Below are positions 7,734 to 15,173 of a stretch of DNA of 64,000 nt, one piece after another. Both the position numbers and the translations under genes were made by a program. The stretch spans positions 124,001 to 188,000 of the forward strand of contig JBCCBM010000002.1 in assembly GCA_039034015.1 (NCBI GenBank). Direction: 5' to 3'. The stretch is from Acuticoccus sp039034015. Its GTDB lineage: Bacteria > Pseudomonadota > Alphaproteobacteria > Rhizobiales > Amorphaceae. Numbering within the stretch: position 1 is the first letter of the stretch; every line of letters starts with the position of its first letter. The notes beneath the pieces were generated by a model. That model saw only the letters and a program-made list of their open reading frames with translations. It was not told where the DNA came from and did no database searches.

Positions 7734-9397
7734 GACAGGGCAACGGCGTTGAGCGCGGCGGCGCCCATCGCGCTCCCGCCCCGCCGGCCGCGAAGGGTGG
7801 CAACGGGCGGCGGATCGGCGAGCGCAAGGAGCGCTTCCTTCGATTCGGCCGCCCCCACAAAGCCCACCGGAAAGGCAACGATGGCGGCCGGGCGAACGCC
7901 CTTTCGCATCAGCTCCAGGAGCCCGAAGAGAGCGGTGGGCGCGTTCCCGATCAGCGCGATCCCGCCATGAAGCGCGTCCGCTGCCCGAAAGAGCGCGGCG
8001 GCGCTGCGGGTGGTGCCGCGCGCCTCGGCCTCTTCGGCAACGCCTTGATCGTTGAGATGGCAGATGATGCGGGCCGGGTCGATCGCGCGGCGCGAGACGG
8101 CGGCGCGCACCATCTCACAATCGGCAATCACCGGGGCGCCGGCTTTGAGCGCGTCCCGCACGGCGTCCGTAAACCCGTCGTGGATCACAAGGTCGCCCAC
8201 GATGGAAGGATCGCCGCAGGCGTGGACCACCCGCTCGGCCACCCCCGCTTCGACGCCGAAGCGCGCAAAGTCGGCGGCCGCGCGCAAGAGCTGGAACGAG
8301 CGCGCGGTGATGGCGGCCGGGTCGCGCTCGTAGCGCAACGGGCCCTCGCGCACGACGCTGAGCGGGCCAAGCGGGTGCGCCTCGTGGGGGTAGTGATGGT
8401 GATGATGATGGTCGTGGCCATGGGCGTGGCTGTGGGGGCGCAGGACGCGGCACGCGCCGGTGCAAAACGTCTCGCACAGCGCACAGCCGGCAACGTCTGA
8501 CCCTGGGGCGGACGCACCCATCCCCTCCACATGGTGGTGGTGGCTCTCCTGGGGGGCGCCCACCTCGGCCTCAAACCCCAACACCTGCGTGCGGTATTTG
8601 CAAAGGCCGCAATTCATGGCGGCGGGGCCGTCCAAAAGCTCCGTCACGCGCTCGGCAAAGGTGTCGATCACGTCTGGATGGTCGCCAAGGTAGCTTGCCT
8701 TTTGGAAGGTGATATCGGGGTGCGCGGCGGCCGCCTCGTCGACAAAGCCGTAGATCCGGTCAATCAAAATGCCGCTGAAGAGGAAGTATGGGAACACGAT
8801 GACGCGGGCGTAGCCAAGCCGCGCCACCTTCGAAAGGCACGGCGCGACGAGCGGGAATGTGACGCCGGAATAAGCCGTTTCCGCCCAGCCAAACCCAAAC
8901 CCCTCCCATAGGAGGCGGGCGACTTTGGCAACGTTGCCGTTGGCGTCGGGGTCGGAGGCACCGCGGCCCACCACGACGAGGCAGGTTTGCGCGGCCGGCA
9001 CGGGGCCGTGGGCGGCGTCCGCTGCGTCCATCGCCGCCTGCACCCGCGCGCCCGCGGCCCGCAACATGCGCGCATCCACCCCAAGCTCGCGCCCATAGTC
9101 GATGGGGAGGCCGTGTTTTGCGGCGTAGGTGTTGAGGACGGAGGGAATGTCGTTCTTTGCGTGGCTTGCGGCAAAGAGCATGCCGGGGACGGCCAGGATG
9201 CGGGACACGCCTTTCTCCCGCAGCGCATCCAGCCCATCGCGCAGGACGGGGTTGGCAAACTCCAAATAGCCATAGCGCACCGGCGCCTCGGGGAACCGGG
9301 TGGCGAGCCGGTCGGCGAGCACCGCAAACTCGCGCACCGCGCTTTGGGACCGGGAGCCGTGGCCGCAAATGAGGACGCCGGTCGATGCGTCAAGCAT
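7730..9397 (-). CDS. Sirohydrochlorin cobaltochelatase CbiX fused to precorrin-8X methylmutase CobH
   Basis: The 555-residue chain joins the cobalt-insertion enzyme to the last ring-building enzyme. Residues 1-260 are a long-form CbiX with metal-site histidines in CGHGS (His13) and ASHAKND (His79). A linker holds MNCGLC at 261-266, CALCETFCTGAC at 305-316 and a histidine stretch at 322-341. MxCxxC and His-rich tails are known in CbiX of Bacillus megaterium, where they bind an Fe-S cluster and probably metal. Residues ~352-555 are CobH/CbiC with the catalytic-type VVHACGD (His392), TTRSAAA and GNAPTALFGLLE followed by PVGFVGAAESK. The ATG at 9397 matches the CbiX start; the frame is open upstream without homology. 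First gene of the leftward operon. Confidence 0.93.
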   Translation of the reverse strand: MLDASTGVLICGHGSRSQSAVREFAVLADRLATRFPEAPVRYGYLEFANPVLRDGLDALREKGVSRILAVPGMLFAASHAKNDIPSVLNTYAAKHGLPIDYGRELGVDARMLRAAGARVQAAMDAADAAHGPVPAAQTCLVVVGRGASDPDANGNVAKVARLLWEGFGFGWAETAYSGVTFPLVAPCLSKVARLGYARVIVFPYFLFSGILIDRIYGFVDEAAAAHPDITFQKASYLGDHPDVIDTFAERVTELLDGPAAMNCGLCKYRTQVLGFEAEVGAPQESHHHHVEGMGASAPGSDVAGCALCETFCTGACRVLRPHSHAHGHDHHHHHHYPHEAHPLGPLSVVREGPLRYERDPAAITARSFQLLRAAADFARFGVEAGVAERVVHACGDPSIVGDLVIHDGFTDAVRDALKAGAPVIADCEMVRAAVSRRAIDPARIICHLNDQGVAEEAEARGTTRSAAALFRAADALHGGIALIGNAPTALFGLLELMRKGVRPAAIVAFPVGFVGAAESKEALLALADPPPVATLRGRRGGSAMGAAALNAVALS

Positions 9398-9689
9398 GGC
9401 GCGGGCGGGCGCTGGCGGGGCGGGGTGTGCGCAAAAGGGCCTCCGTCGCGCAGGCGCCCCCGAGCGGGCGTGGACCATCCACCCCAGACAGCCGCGGCGT
9501 TGGCCCCCGGCTTGGGTCGGCCGCACCGCGATCGCTTTCAGTCCCTGCTCGAGACGCTGCGTGGTTGGCCTAACAGCGCCCGCCGGTGACAGCAAGCGCG
9601 GCACAAGGCTTGCCCCGGGCTGAACTTTGACGCACCCCTTCCGTTGATCCCGGTCCGGCGGCGCGCGCTGCCCCCCATAGGAGCGAACG
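9398..9689. other. Divergent upstream region of cbiX-cobH and the secreted-protein gene
   Basis: About 290 bases without a recognisable gene lie between two divergent genes. The leftward corrin operon should be transcribed from here. I looked on the reverse strand for the conserved blocks of a cobalamin riboswitch and did not find them. An AGGAG sequence at 9680-9684 serves the rightward gene. Confidence 0.5.
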
Positions 9690-10214
9690 ATGTTGAAGAT
9701 GCTTGGCCTTGCCGCCCTTTTCGCGGCCGGGGCGGCCACCGCGCACGCCGATGTTGAGACCAACTATAATATTGCCGGCAAATGGACCGGCAAAGGCTTT
9801 GTCCAAAAGAACGAAACCGCGCGGAAGATTAACGTGCGCTGCGAGGTGGAAGGCAAAGCCGATGACGGTCAACTGGCCTTTGACGGATTTTGCCGCGCCA
9901 TGTTGGTCATCAAGCGTGACATTGGTGTGACCTTGACCCGCACGGGCGACAGCTATGCTGGCATTTACATCGGTTCTGACGTGGGCCCGGCAGAACTGTC
10001 CGGCACGCGCACGGACGCGGAGCGCCTCATCTTGACGATGACCTTTCCTCGCAACGTGAACGGCGACGATGTCGCGGTCATGACCATCGAGCATGGCGAC
10101 CCGAACGCCTTCATGATCACGACGGTGGATGACATGGAGAGCGGAAACGCCATCACCACGGCCAACATTTCGTTCACGCGGGCGGGTGCGCCGGTGAAAA
10201 AAGCCGCCCGTTAG
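9690..10214 (+). CDS. Secreted protein of unknown function
   Basis: The 174-residue product has a clear signal peptide (residues 1-20, MLKMLGLAALFAAGAATAHA, cleavage after AHA). The remaining ~150 residues look like a small all-beta periplasmic domain: alternating polar and hydrophobic residues, GKWTGKGFVQ near 30-39, two cysteines (50, 67) that could pair, and GTRTDAERLILTMTF near residue 105. I do not recognise a family with confidence. An AGGAG lies eight bases before the ATG. It diverges from the corrin operon and is followed by a strong hairpin and three palindromic repeats, so it is probably a single-gene unit. Confidence 0.8.
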   Translation: MLKMLGLAALFAAGAATAHADVETNYNIAGKWTGKGFVQKNETARKINVRCEVEGKADDGQLAFDGFCRAMLVIKRDIGVTLTRTGDSYAGIYIGSDVGPAELSGTRTDAERLILTMTFPRNVNGDDVAVMTIEHGDPNAFMITTVDDMESGNAITTANISFTRAGAPVKKAAR

Positions 10215-10221
10215 AACGGTT

Positions 10222-10249
10222 CAGATTTGGGTGGTCTCACCCAAATCTG
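10222..10249. terminator. 12-bp perfect hairpin between convergent genes
   Basis: CAGATTTGGGTG (10222-10233), a GTCT loop and CACCCAAATCTG (10238-10249) form a perfect stem; flanking AACGGTT and AAACCG can extend it. It starts eight bases after the stop of the secreted-protein gene and is followed by TAAAA rather than a T run. It could end transcription from either side or be the outer part of the repeat block. Confidence 0.55.
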
Positions 10250-10264
10250 TAAAACCGCTCGCCA

Positions 10265-10423
10265 ATCAAAGGGGCGAGCATCTTATCCGGGCTTCAGAAG
10301 GCCCGGGATGCTCTAGGATCAAAGGGGCGAGCATCTTATCCGGGCCTCATAAGGCCCGGGATGCTCTAGGATCAAAGGGGCGAGCATCTTATCCGGGCCT
10401 CATAAGGCCCGGGATGCTCTAGA
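10265..10423. repeat. Three tandem 53-base palindromic (REP-like) repeats
   Basis: Copies lie at 10265-10317, 10318-10370 and 10371-10423. Copies 2 and 3 are identical over the core; copy 1 differs in the loop (TTCAG for CTCAT). Each unit starts ATCAAAGGGGCGAGCATC and folds as GAGCATC-(TTAT bulge)-CCGGGCC-loop-GGCCCGG-GATGCTC. The last copy supplies the TAG stop of the coxG-like gene at 10419-10421. A diverged fourth copy lies in front of cobK. Position between convergent genes is typical of REP elements. Confidence 0.9.
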
Positions 10424-11225
10424 ACGAGTCGTTCAGCAAAAAGACGATCAGCAAAACGCCCACCGCCACCAGGAGCCAGCGCAGCGGGTTGGCCCGTTCG
10501 GCAGCGCGGCGGATTGGCGCGTCCCGGCTCGACTGGTTGAATTGGCCAACCTGGGGATAGTCCGGGTCAAGGGCGTGGACGGGGGTTGGCTCATAGACCG
10601 CATCGGACGGGCCGTGGCTTGCGCTGGTGGGCGCACCGGTTTCGTCGGTTACGGGCGGACGCTCGATGACGGACACGTCGGACGCTGCGGCCGGGCGCTC
10701 TGGCGCGGGCGGCGGTGCCGGGGGCCTCGGCGCGGGCGATGGCTCGGAGAGGCGCACGGGTTCTGGCTCGGGCGCAGGCTCGGACGACAAAATCAGCTCC
10801 ACCCGCGACAAGAACTCGGCCGCCAGCGTGTTGGCCTTCGCCTCCAGAATTTGGGGCGTCAGCTCGGCGATGCTGCCGGTGGGCGTCGCGGAGATGTGAT
10901 AAGCAACGTTGGTGGTGTCCTCATCGACCATGGCAAAGGCAATGTGCGCATTGCCCTCGCCGCCGCCGATGCCGGCCATCCCCTCGGCCCGGCCGTGGAG
11001 CGAGTAGCCCATGAAGGGGTCGGCGTTGTAAATGGTGATGGCGGTGCGGAAGGTGGACGACAGCGGGCCGATCTTGAGGGCAATGTCGGCCTCAAAGCTG
11101 CCATCATCCCGCCGCTCAAATCGCTGGCATCCGGGGATGGCTTGGCGCAGAAGGGCCGGGTCGTGCAGCGCCCGGTAAAGGGTCTCGCGCGGCACATTGA
11201 TGATCCGCTCGCCCGTCAGCTCCAT
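10419..11225 (-). CDS. CoxG-family SRPBCC protein with C-terminal membrane anchor
   Basis: Residues ~1-150 match the CO-dehydrogenase subunit G family (MELTGERIINVPRETLYRAL at the start; PGCQRFE; IGPLSSTF; GRAEGMAGIGGGEG), a START-like fold. A long Pro/Ala/Glu-rich linker follows (~152-235), and a single hydrophobic helix ending in LLIVFLLNDSF anchors the C terminus. CoxG anchors CO dehydrogenase to the membrane in Oligotropha, but the family is broader and no CO dehydrogenase genes are nearby. The molybdenum hydroxylase at 57.8 kb is far away, so the partner is unknown. The ATG at 11225 has AAGGAGGG upstream. Its stop codon lies inside the third REP-like repeat. 268 residues. Confidence 0.85.
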   Translation of the reverse strand: MELTGERIINVPRETLYRALHDPALLRQAIPGCQRFERRDDGSFEADIALKIGPLSSTFRTAITIYNADPFMGYSLHGRAEGMAGIGGGEGNAHIAFAMVDEDTTNVAYHISATPTGSIAELTPQILEAKANTLAAEFLSRVELILSSEPAPEPEPVRLSEPSPAPRPPAPPPAPERPAAASDVSVIERPPVTDETGAPTSASHGPSDAVYEPTPVHALDPDYPQVGQFNQSSRDAPIRRAAERANPLRWLLVAVGVLLIVFLLNDSF

Positions 11226-11360
11226 GGTGTGCCCTCCTTGAAAGCGGCGCGGCACAGTGCGCGCGGACGCGGCGCGCCAACTGAGACTTCCCGAGAGCCG
11301 CGCCATCATGCAACACGATCATTTCAACGAAGTCGACCACCGAAGCGTTCGAGGACACGG

Positions 11361-12050
11361 GTGACGCACCCTGAAAAACGGCCTTGCCCGGTCTGTAAGG
11401 GCACCCTGTTCGGCCCCGGGCCAAAGGGACGCATGTCGCCCGATGGCTTCGCCCCGCGCTGCCTCACATGCGGCACACTTGAGCGTCATCGGGCCTTTTT
11501 TACGATTTTTTCAGCTTTGGGTGATCTCACCGCGCCCTGGTCTGCCCTTCAGTTTAGCCCCGACAAGGCCGTGCCCGCCGGCGCGTTTACCATGTTGGAC
11601 GTTTCTCACTATGGCGGGCCCAATCACCTCGACCTTTGCGCCATCGACCGGCCCGATGATGCCTACGACATGACCATCGCGAACCACGTGTTGGAGCACG
11701 TGCCCGATGATGCCGCCGCCCTCAAAGAGCTCGACAGGGTGACCCGATCGGAGGGTGCGGTGTTTTTGTCTGTGCCCGATCTTCTGCGCGTCACCGCCAT
11801 CATCGAGTACGGGTTTGCGCGGGAGGACAAGCACGGGCACTATCGGCTTTATGGCCCGGATCTCATGGACCGAGTGCGCGCCGCGGTGCCCGCCTGGCAC
11901 GGCATCGGCGTGGTCGCCACAGACCCGGTGACGGGGGCGCCAGACCGGGCGACGCTTTTCACCCGGTCGGACGCGGTGCGGGGCATGATCGTCCGGCAGC
12001 TCACCCAAGCGGGCCACCGGCCGTTCGACGCCTTTGCGCGCCTGAGTTAG
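11361..12050 (+). CDS. Class I SAM-dependent methyltransferase with N-terminal zinc-ribbon-like cysteines
   Basis: The 229-residue product opens with CPVCKG (residues 9-14) and a second CLTCG near residue 37, likely a zinc knuckle. A methyltransferase-type domain follows, with LDLCAID and the IANHVLEHVPDD segment typical of methyltransferase family 11. The SAM-binding glycine loop is weak, so activity is uncertain. The frame is open far upstream, but the GTG at 11361 has GAGG six bases ahead and gives a sensible N terminus. It diverges from the coxG-like gene and overlaps the end of the convergent YHS gene by four bases. Substrate unknown. Confidence 0.75.
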   Translation: MTHPEKRPCPVCKGTLFGPGPKGRMSPDGFAPRCLTCGTLERHRAFFTIFSALGDLTAPWSALQFSPDKAVPAGAFTMLDVSHYGGPNHLDLCAIDRPDDAYDMTIANHVLEHVPDDAAALKELDRVTRSEGAVFLSVPDLLRVTAIIEYGFAREDKHGHYRLYGPDLMDRVRAAVPAWHGIGVVATDPVTGAPDRATLFTRSDAVRGMIVRQLTQAGHRPFDAFARLS

Positions 12051-12562
12051 CCCTTCGGCGCGGTGGGGCTGAACGAGGGGATCGACCGATCGGACGCAGG
12101 GCTTGCCTCAATGTTGGTCCAGTTGGTCTCCGACTGCGTCAAGTTGCCGGCAATGTCCTCTTCCCAAAACGTCACGACCCGCGGCGTGATGTTGAGGTAG
12201 AGCTTGTTGTCGACAATGCGCCAAAGGTTGGGGTTGCCGGGGACCTTGCCGCCTTTGGCAACGCCGAACGCGCAGTGACCGTCGTACTGCGGGGCGAACT
12301 GCGCGGGGTTGGCGTCGAACCGGGCTTTGTTGGCCGCGCTCGCAAAGGCGAAGGTTGCGCCGTTATACTCTGACGTAAAGTCCGTGGAGCCGGGGATGGC
12401 GGCCGGCTGCGCCGTGCCCACCGGGGCCTGATCCATGTCGAAATAGGCAACGACATCATAGCCGGAGTTCGCAAACCCGGTCTCATTCACATACTGCTCA
12501 CCGGCAAACGCGCTGGTGGCGAGGAAGAGCGCGGCGGCGGTGCCGAGGACAAGTTTTTTCAT
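12047..12562 (-). CDS. Periplasmic YHS-domain protein
   Basis: The 171-residue protein has a signal peptide (MKKLVLGTAAALFLATSAFA, residues 1-20). Its YHS-type region contains SGYDVVAYF near residue 34, YNGATFAFASAANKARFDANPAQFAPQ across about 65-90, and GHCAFGVAKG near residue 95. YHS domains are small and often metal-associated; secreted versions like this one are of unknown function. It may be monocistronic and diverges from the TerB gene. Confidence 0.88.
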   Translation of the reverse strand: MKKLVLGTAAALFLATSAFAGEQYVNETGFANSGYDVVAYFDMDQAPVGTAQPAAIPGSTDFTSEYNGATFAFASAANKARFDANPAQFAPQYDGHCAFGVAKGGKVPGNPNLWRIVDNKLYLNITPRVVTFWEEDIAGNLTQSETNWTNIEASPASDRSIPSFSPTAPKG

Positions 12563-12712
12563 GGGGGATCTTGGCTCCGTGGGGGACAGTCGATGCGCCT
12601 TTGCGGCTTACCCCATAATAGGCGCTCGGTGCGGCAATTGCGCGGCCCTTCCCCATCACCCCTCATCACGGCTTCGTGCCGCGGCCGGTTGCGCTTCGCC
12701 AAATTGTGCCAC

Positions 12713-13207
12713 ATGTCCTATGGGAGAGTGGAGATTGCCGTTTTGCTGCAAGCCTTGTCCGACTGGATCTCGCGCCTCTCCCACGCCGGGGAGGAGCCTG
12801 ACACCTACGCCGCCGCCGACCCAAAGCTGTCGGTCGCGGCCATCCTCGTCCACATCATCGCCGTCGACGGTGTCATCACCGAGGATGAAAAGCGCCGCCT
12901 GCGCGAGGTGCTTGCCAACAAGTTTGGCCTTGGCCCCACCGAAACCGAAACGCTGGTGCGCGAGGCGACCGAGCGGGAGGACGACGCGGTCGACCTTTAC
13001 GCCTTCACCAGCGTTTTGAAGCGCGAGCTTGATGAAGACGGCCGGCGCGAGGTGGTCGCCCTCATGTGGGAGATGGTGTTTGCCGATGGTGAGGTGTCGG
13101 AGTTTGAAGACAACGTGGTGTGGCGCGTTGCCGAACTCATCGGCGTTTCCACCCGCGAGCGCATGCTGATCCGCCAGGAGATTCAGAAGCGGCAGGCGGC
13201 GCGGTAG
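12713..13207 (+). CDS. TerB-family protein
   Basis: The 164-residue protein is a TerB/DjlA-type helical domain. It shows acidic metal-binding-type motifs in AILVHIIAVDGVITEDEKRRL (split across residues 46-66) and the second half MWEMVFADGEVSEFED near residue 125. Family members are linked to tellurite resistance or membrane-associated stress complexes, but stand-alone copies like this are common and uncharacterised. The frame is open upstream; the ATG at 12713 is the first start consistent with the domain, although it lacks a clear Shine-Dalgarno sequence. Confidence 0.82.
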   Translation: MSYGRVEIAVLLQALSDWISRLSHAGEEPDTYAAADPKLSVAAILVHIIAVDGVITEDEKRRLREVLANKFGLGPTETETLVREATEREDDAVDLYAFTSVLKRELDEDGRREVVALMWEMVFADGEVSEFEDNVVWRVAELIGVSTRERMLIRQEIQKRQAAR

Positions 13208-13249
13208 GCCGCCTTTGCGCACTTGGCCGCGCATTTGCTAGAGAGGGGC

Positions 13250-13972
13250 ATGGCCAGCGATCCGCGTCCCATCCTCATTGTGCTGCACCAAGCAACGTCA
13301 ACGCCGGGGCGCGTCGGCCAAAAGCTGGTGGCCGCTGGCGCCCCGCTGGACATTCGCCGCCCCGCGCTGGGCGACACACTGCCACAATCCACCCGCGACC
13401 ACCGGGGCGTGGTGGTCTTCGGCGGGCCCATGAGCGCCAACGACCCCGAACCCTTCATTGCCGACGAGATCGCGCTGATTGAGCGCACATTGCGCGATGA
13501 CACGCGCTTTTTGGGCATTTGCCTTGGCGCGCAGATGCTGGCGCGGGCCATTGGCGGGCATGTGGCCCCCCATGCGGACGGCCAGGTGGAGATGGGCTAT
13601 TACGAGATCGCGCCCACAGTCTCCGGCCGGGCGCTGATGGAGTGGCCGCAAAAGGTCTACCAGTGGCACCGCGAGGGGTTTTACCTCCCCAAGGGCACCG
13701 ACCTTTTGGCGACCGGCCAGCACTATGATCAAGCCTTCCGCGTTGGCACCAACGCCTATGGCATCCAGTTCCACCCGGAGGTGACGCTTGCCATGCTCCA
13801 CCGCTGGACCACCCGCGCGCACGAGCGGCTGACACTCCCCGGCGCGCGCCAGCGGGGCGACCATTTCCGCGGCCGCGCGCTCTATGATCCGCCGTTTGCC
13901 GCGTGGTTGGATGCGTTTATGGCGCTGTGGCTCAGCGACGCGCCGGCCGCGCAGGAGGCCTCAGCCGCGTGA
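13250..13972 (+). CDS. Class I glutamine amidotransferase-like protein
   Basis: The 240-residue protein has the nucleophile-elbow motif GICLGAQ near residue 91, the oxyanion segment VVFGGPMS near residue 55 and the catalytic His-Glu pair in IQFHPEV near residue 172. The triad is complete. Stand-alone proteins of this kind (GMP-synthase-like or GuaA N-terminal-like) can release ammonia from glutamine or related amides; the acceptor is unknown. An earlier ATG at 13223 exists, but the one at 13250 has a GAGAGG upstream and matches the domain. Its end overlaps the convergent TPR lipoprotein gene by 12 bases. Confidence 0.86.
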   Translation: MASDPRPILIVLHQATSTPGRVGQKLVAAGAPLDIRRPALGDTLPQSTRDHRGVVVFGGPMSANDPEPFIADEIALIERTLRDDTRFLGICLGAQMLARAIGGHVAPHADGQVEMGYYEIAPTVSGRALMEWPQKVYQWHREGFYLPKGTDLLATGQHYDQAFRVGTNAYGIQFHPEVTLAMLHRWTTRAHERLTLPGARQRGDHFRGRALYDPPFAAWLDAFMALWLSDAPAAQEASAA

Positions 13973-14800
13973 GCGCGAGGCGTTGAGGCGGGCAAGGCCC
14001 TCTTTGGCAGGCTGATAGCCCGGGCGCAGCGAGATGGCGCGGCTGTAGGCGGCGCGCGCTTCCTCACGCTCACCCTTGGTCTCGTGGGCAAGGCCGCGGT
14101 TGGCCCACGCGTCGGCATAATTGCGGTCAAGGCGCAGCGCCTGGTTAAAATCGTCCATCGCCGCATCAACGTCGCCGGTGGCAAGGTAACTGACGCCGCG
14201 GCCGTTGTAGGGTTCGGGCGCTTGGGGGTCGAGGCCGATGGCAATGCCAAAATCCTCCACCGCAAACGAATGAAGGTTCTGGGTCTGATAGATCAGCGCG
14301 CGGTTGTGGTAGGCGCGCGGGTCACCGGAGTTGACGCGGATGGCGGCGTTGAAGTCGGCGAGCGCACGTTCGGTGTCGCCGTTGGTGCGGTAAATGTTGC
14401 CCCGCCCGACCAGCGCGGTGTCGTAGGACGGGTTGATGCGCAGCGCCGCGGTGTAGTCGTCGACGGCCGACTGCGGCGCCTCCATGCGGCGGTGGACGAG
14501 CGCCCGGTTGGCATACGCCTGATAATATTGCGGGTTGAGTTCGATCGCCTTCGTGAAGTCCGCCAGCGCATCGCGCAGTTTGCCGGCGCGGCCATAGGCG
14601 CTGCCGCGCACGTTGTAGGCGCTGGGGTCGCTGGGGTTGGCCTCAACCACCTGGGTGAGTGAGGCAATGTTCTGCGGCGAGCCGGACTGCACGTTCACGA
14701 TGCGGCCCGTGTTGGTCACCGCCTCGTCCACCACGCAGCCGGAAAGGGCTGCGGCGCCAATCAGAACGCCCAGAACAGACCGCAAGGACATTGCGCGCAT
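13961..14800 (-). CDS. TPR-repeat lipoprotein
   Basis: The 279-residue protein has a lipoprotein signal with lipobox ALSGC (Cys22). From about residue 50 onward come six or so tetratricopeptide repeats of the form A...G..Y...G....A..D...A..L.P (for example YYQAYANRALVHRRM and YADAWANRGLAHETK). TPRs act as protein-protein scaffolds; here at the periplasmic face of a membrane. It lies 27 bases after rpsU in the same direction, a gene order also seen in other Hyphomicrobiales. Partner unknown. Confidence 0.9.
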   Translation of the reverse strand: MRAMSLRSVLGVLIGAAALSGCVVDEAVTNTGRIVNVQSGSPQNIASLTQVVEANPSDPSAYNVRGSAYGRAGKLRDALADFTKAIELNPQYYQAYANRALVHRRMEAPQSAVDDYTAALRINPSYDTALVGRGNIYRTNGDTERALADFNAAIRVNSGDPRAYHNRALIYQTQNLHSFAVEDFGIAIGLDPQAPEPYNGRGVSYLATGDVDAAMDDFNQALRLDRNYADAWANRGLAHETKGEREEARAAYSRAISLRPGYQPAKEGLARLNASRSRG

Positions 14801-14827
14801 GCCGCCAACACCCCCAGCAGCGGCGGG

Positions 14828-15052
14828 TTAGCCGCGCTTTTTGCCCGGGATCAAGCCTTCGCGCTGGGCGCGCTTGCGGGCCAGCTTGCGCGCACGGCGC
14901 ACCGCTTCCGCCTTCTCCCGCGCCTTGCGCTCGGAGGGCTTTTCGTAGTGGTTGCGCATCTTCATTTCGCGAAAGATGCCTTCGCGCTGCATTTTCTTCT
15001 TCAGCGCTTTCAGCGCCTGATCAACGTTGTTGTCGCGAACGAGAACTTGCAC
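14828..15052 (-). CDS. rpsU: 30S ribosomal protein S21
   Basis: The protein of 74 residues reads (M)QVLVRDNNVDQALKALKKKM at its start, the hallmark of bS21, and ends in a basic tail with KKRG. The frame stays open upstream for another 33 codons. Homology fixes the start at the GTG at 15052, which has AGGA about nine bases ahead. S21 joins the 30S platform and helps initiation. It follows purE-purK in the same direction. Confidence 0.96.
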   Translation of the reverse strand: MQVLVRDNNVDQALKALKKKMQREGIFREMKMRNHYEKPSERKAREKAEAVRRARKLARKRAQREGLIPGKKRG

Positions 15053-15173
15053 TCGCTTCGATCCTTTTGCTGCACGGGCCGTTTCGGCGCGCCCGTCATC
15101 CCGTCGCGCGCGAATCGGGACGCCCCTGATGGAACGCCCTTCGTCCGGCACACGCTGCGAAGTGGTGTCGCTA

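Noticed and set aside
8387..8460. Histidine run in CbiX-CobH as an affinity tag or vector remnant
   Set aside because: Surrounding sequence is native, histidines are interspersed (HSHAHGHDH) and His-rich tails are normal for long CbiX proteins.
9398..9689. Cobalamin riboswitch upstream of cbiX-cobH
   Set aside because: I looked on the reverse strand for the conserved core and B12-box and found neither; a covariance search would be decisive.
9398..9763. N-terminal extension of the CbiX-CobH protein to 9763
   Set aside because: The extra 122 residues have no homology, while CbiX similarity starts exactly at the ATG at 9397; the extension also overlaps the divergent gene.
10265..10423. CRISPR array
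   Set aside because: The repeats are directly adjacent with no spacers and fold as REP-type palindromes; no cas genes are near.
10542..11360. Upstream part of the open frame leading into the methyltransferase at 11361
   Set aside because: It lies antisense to the CoxG-like gene and has shadow-like composition; a GTG with Shine-Dalgarno at 11361 is the better start.
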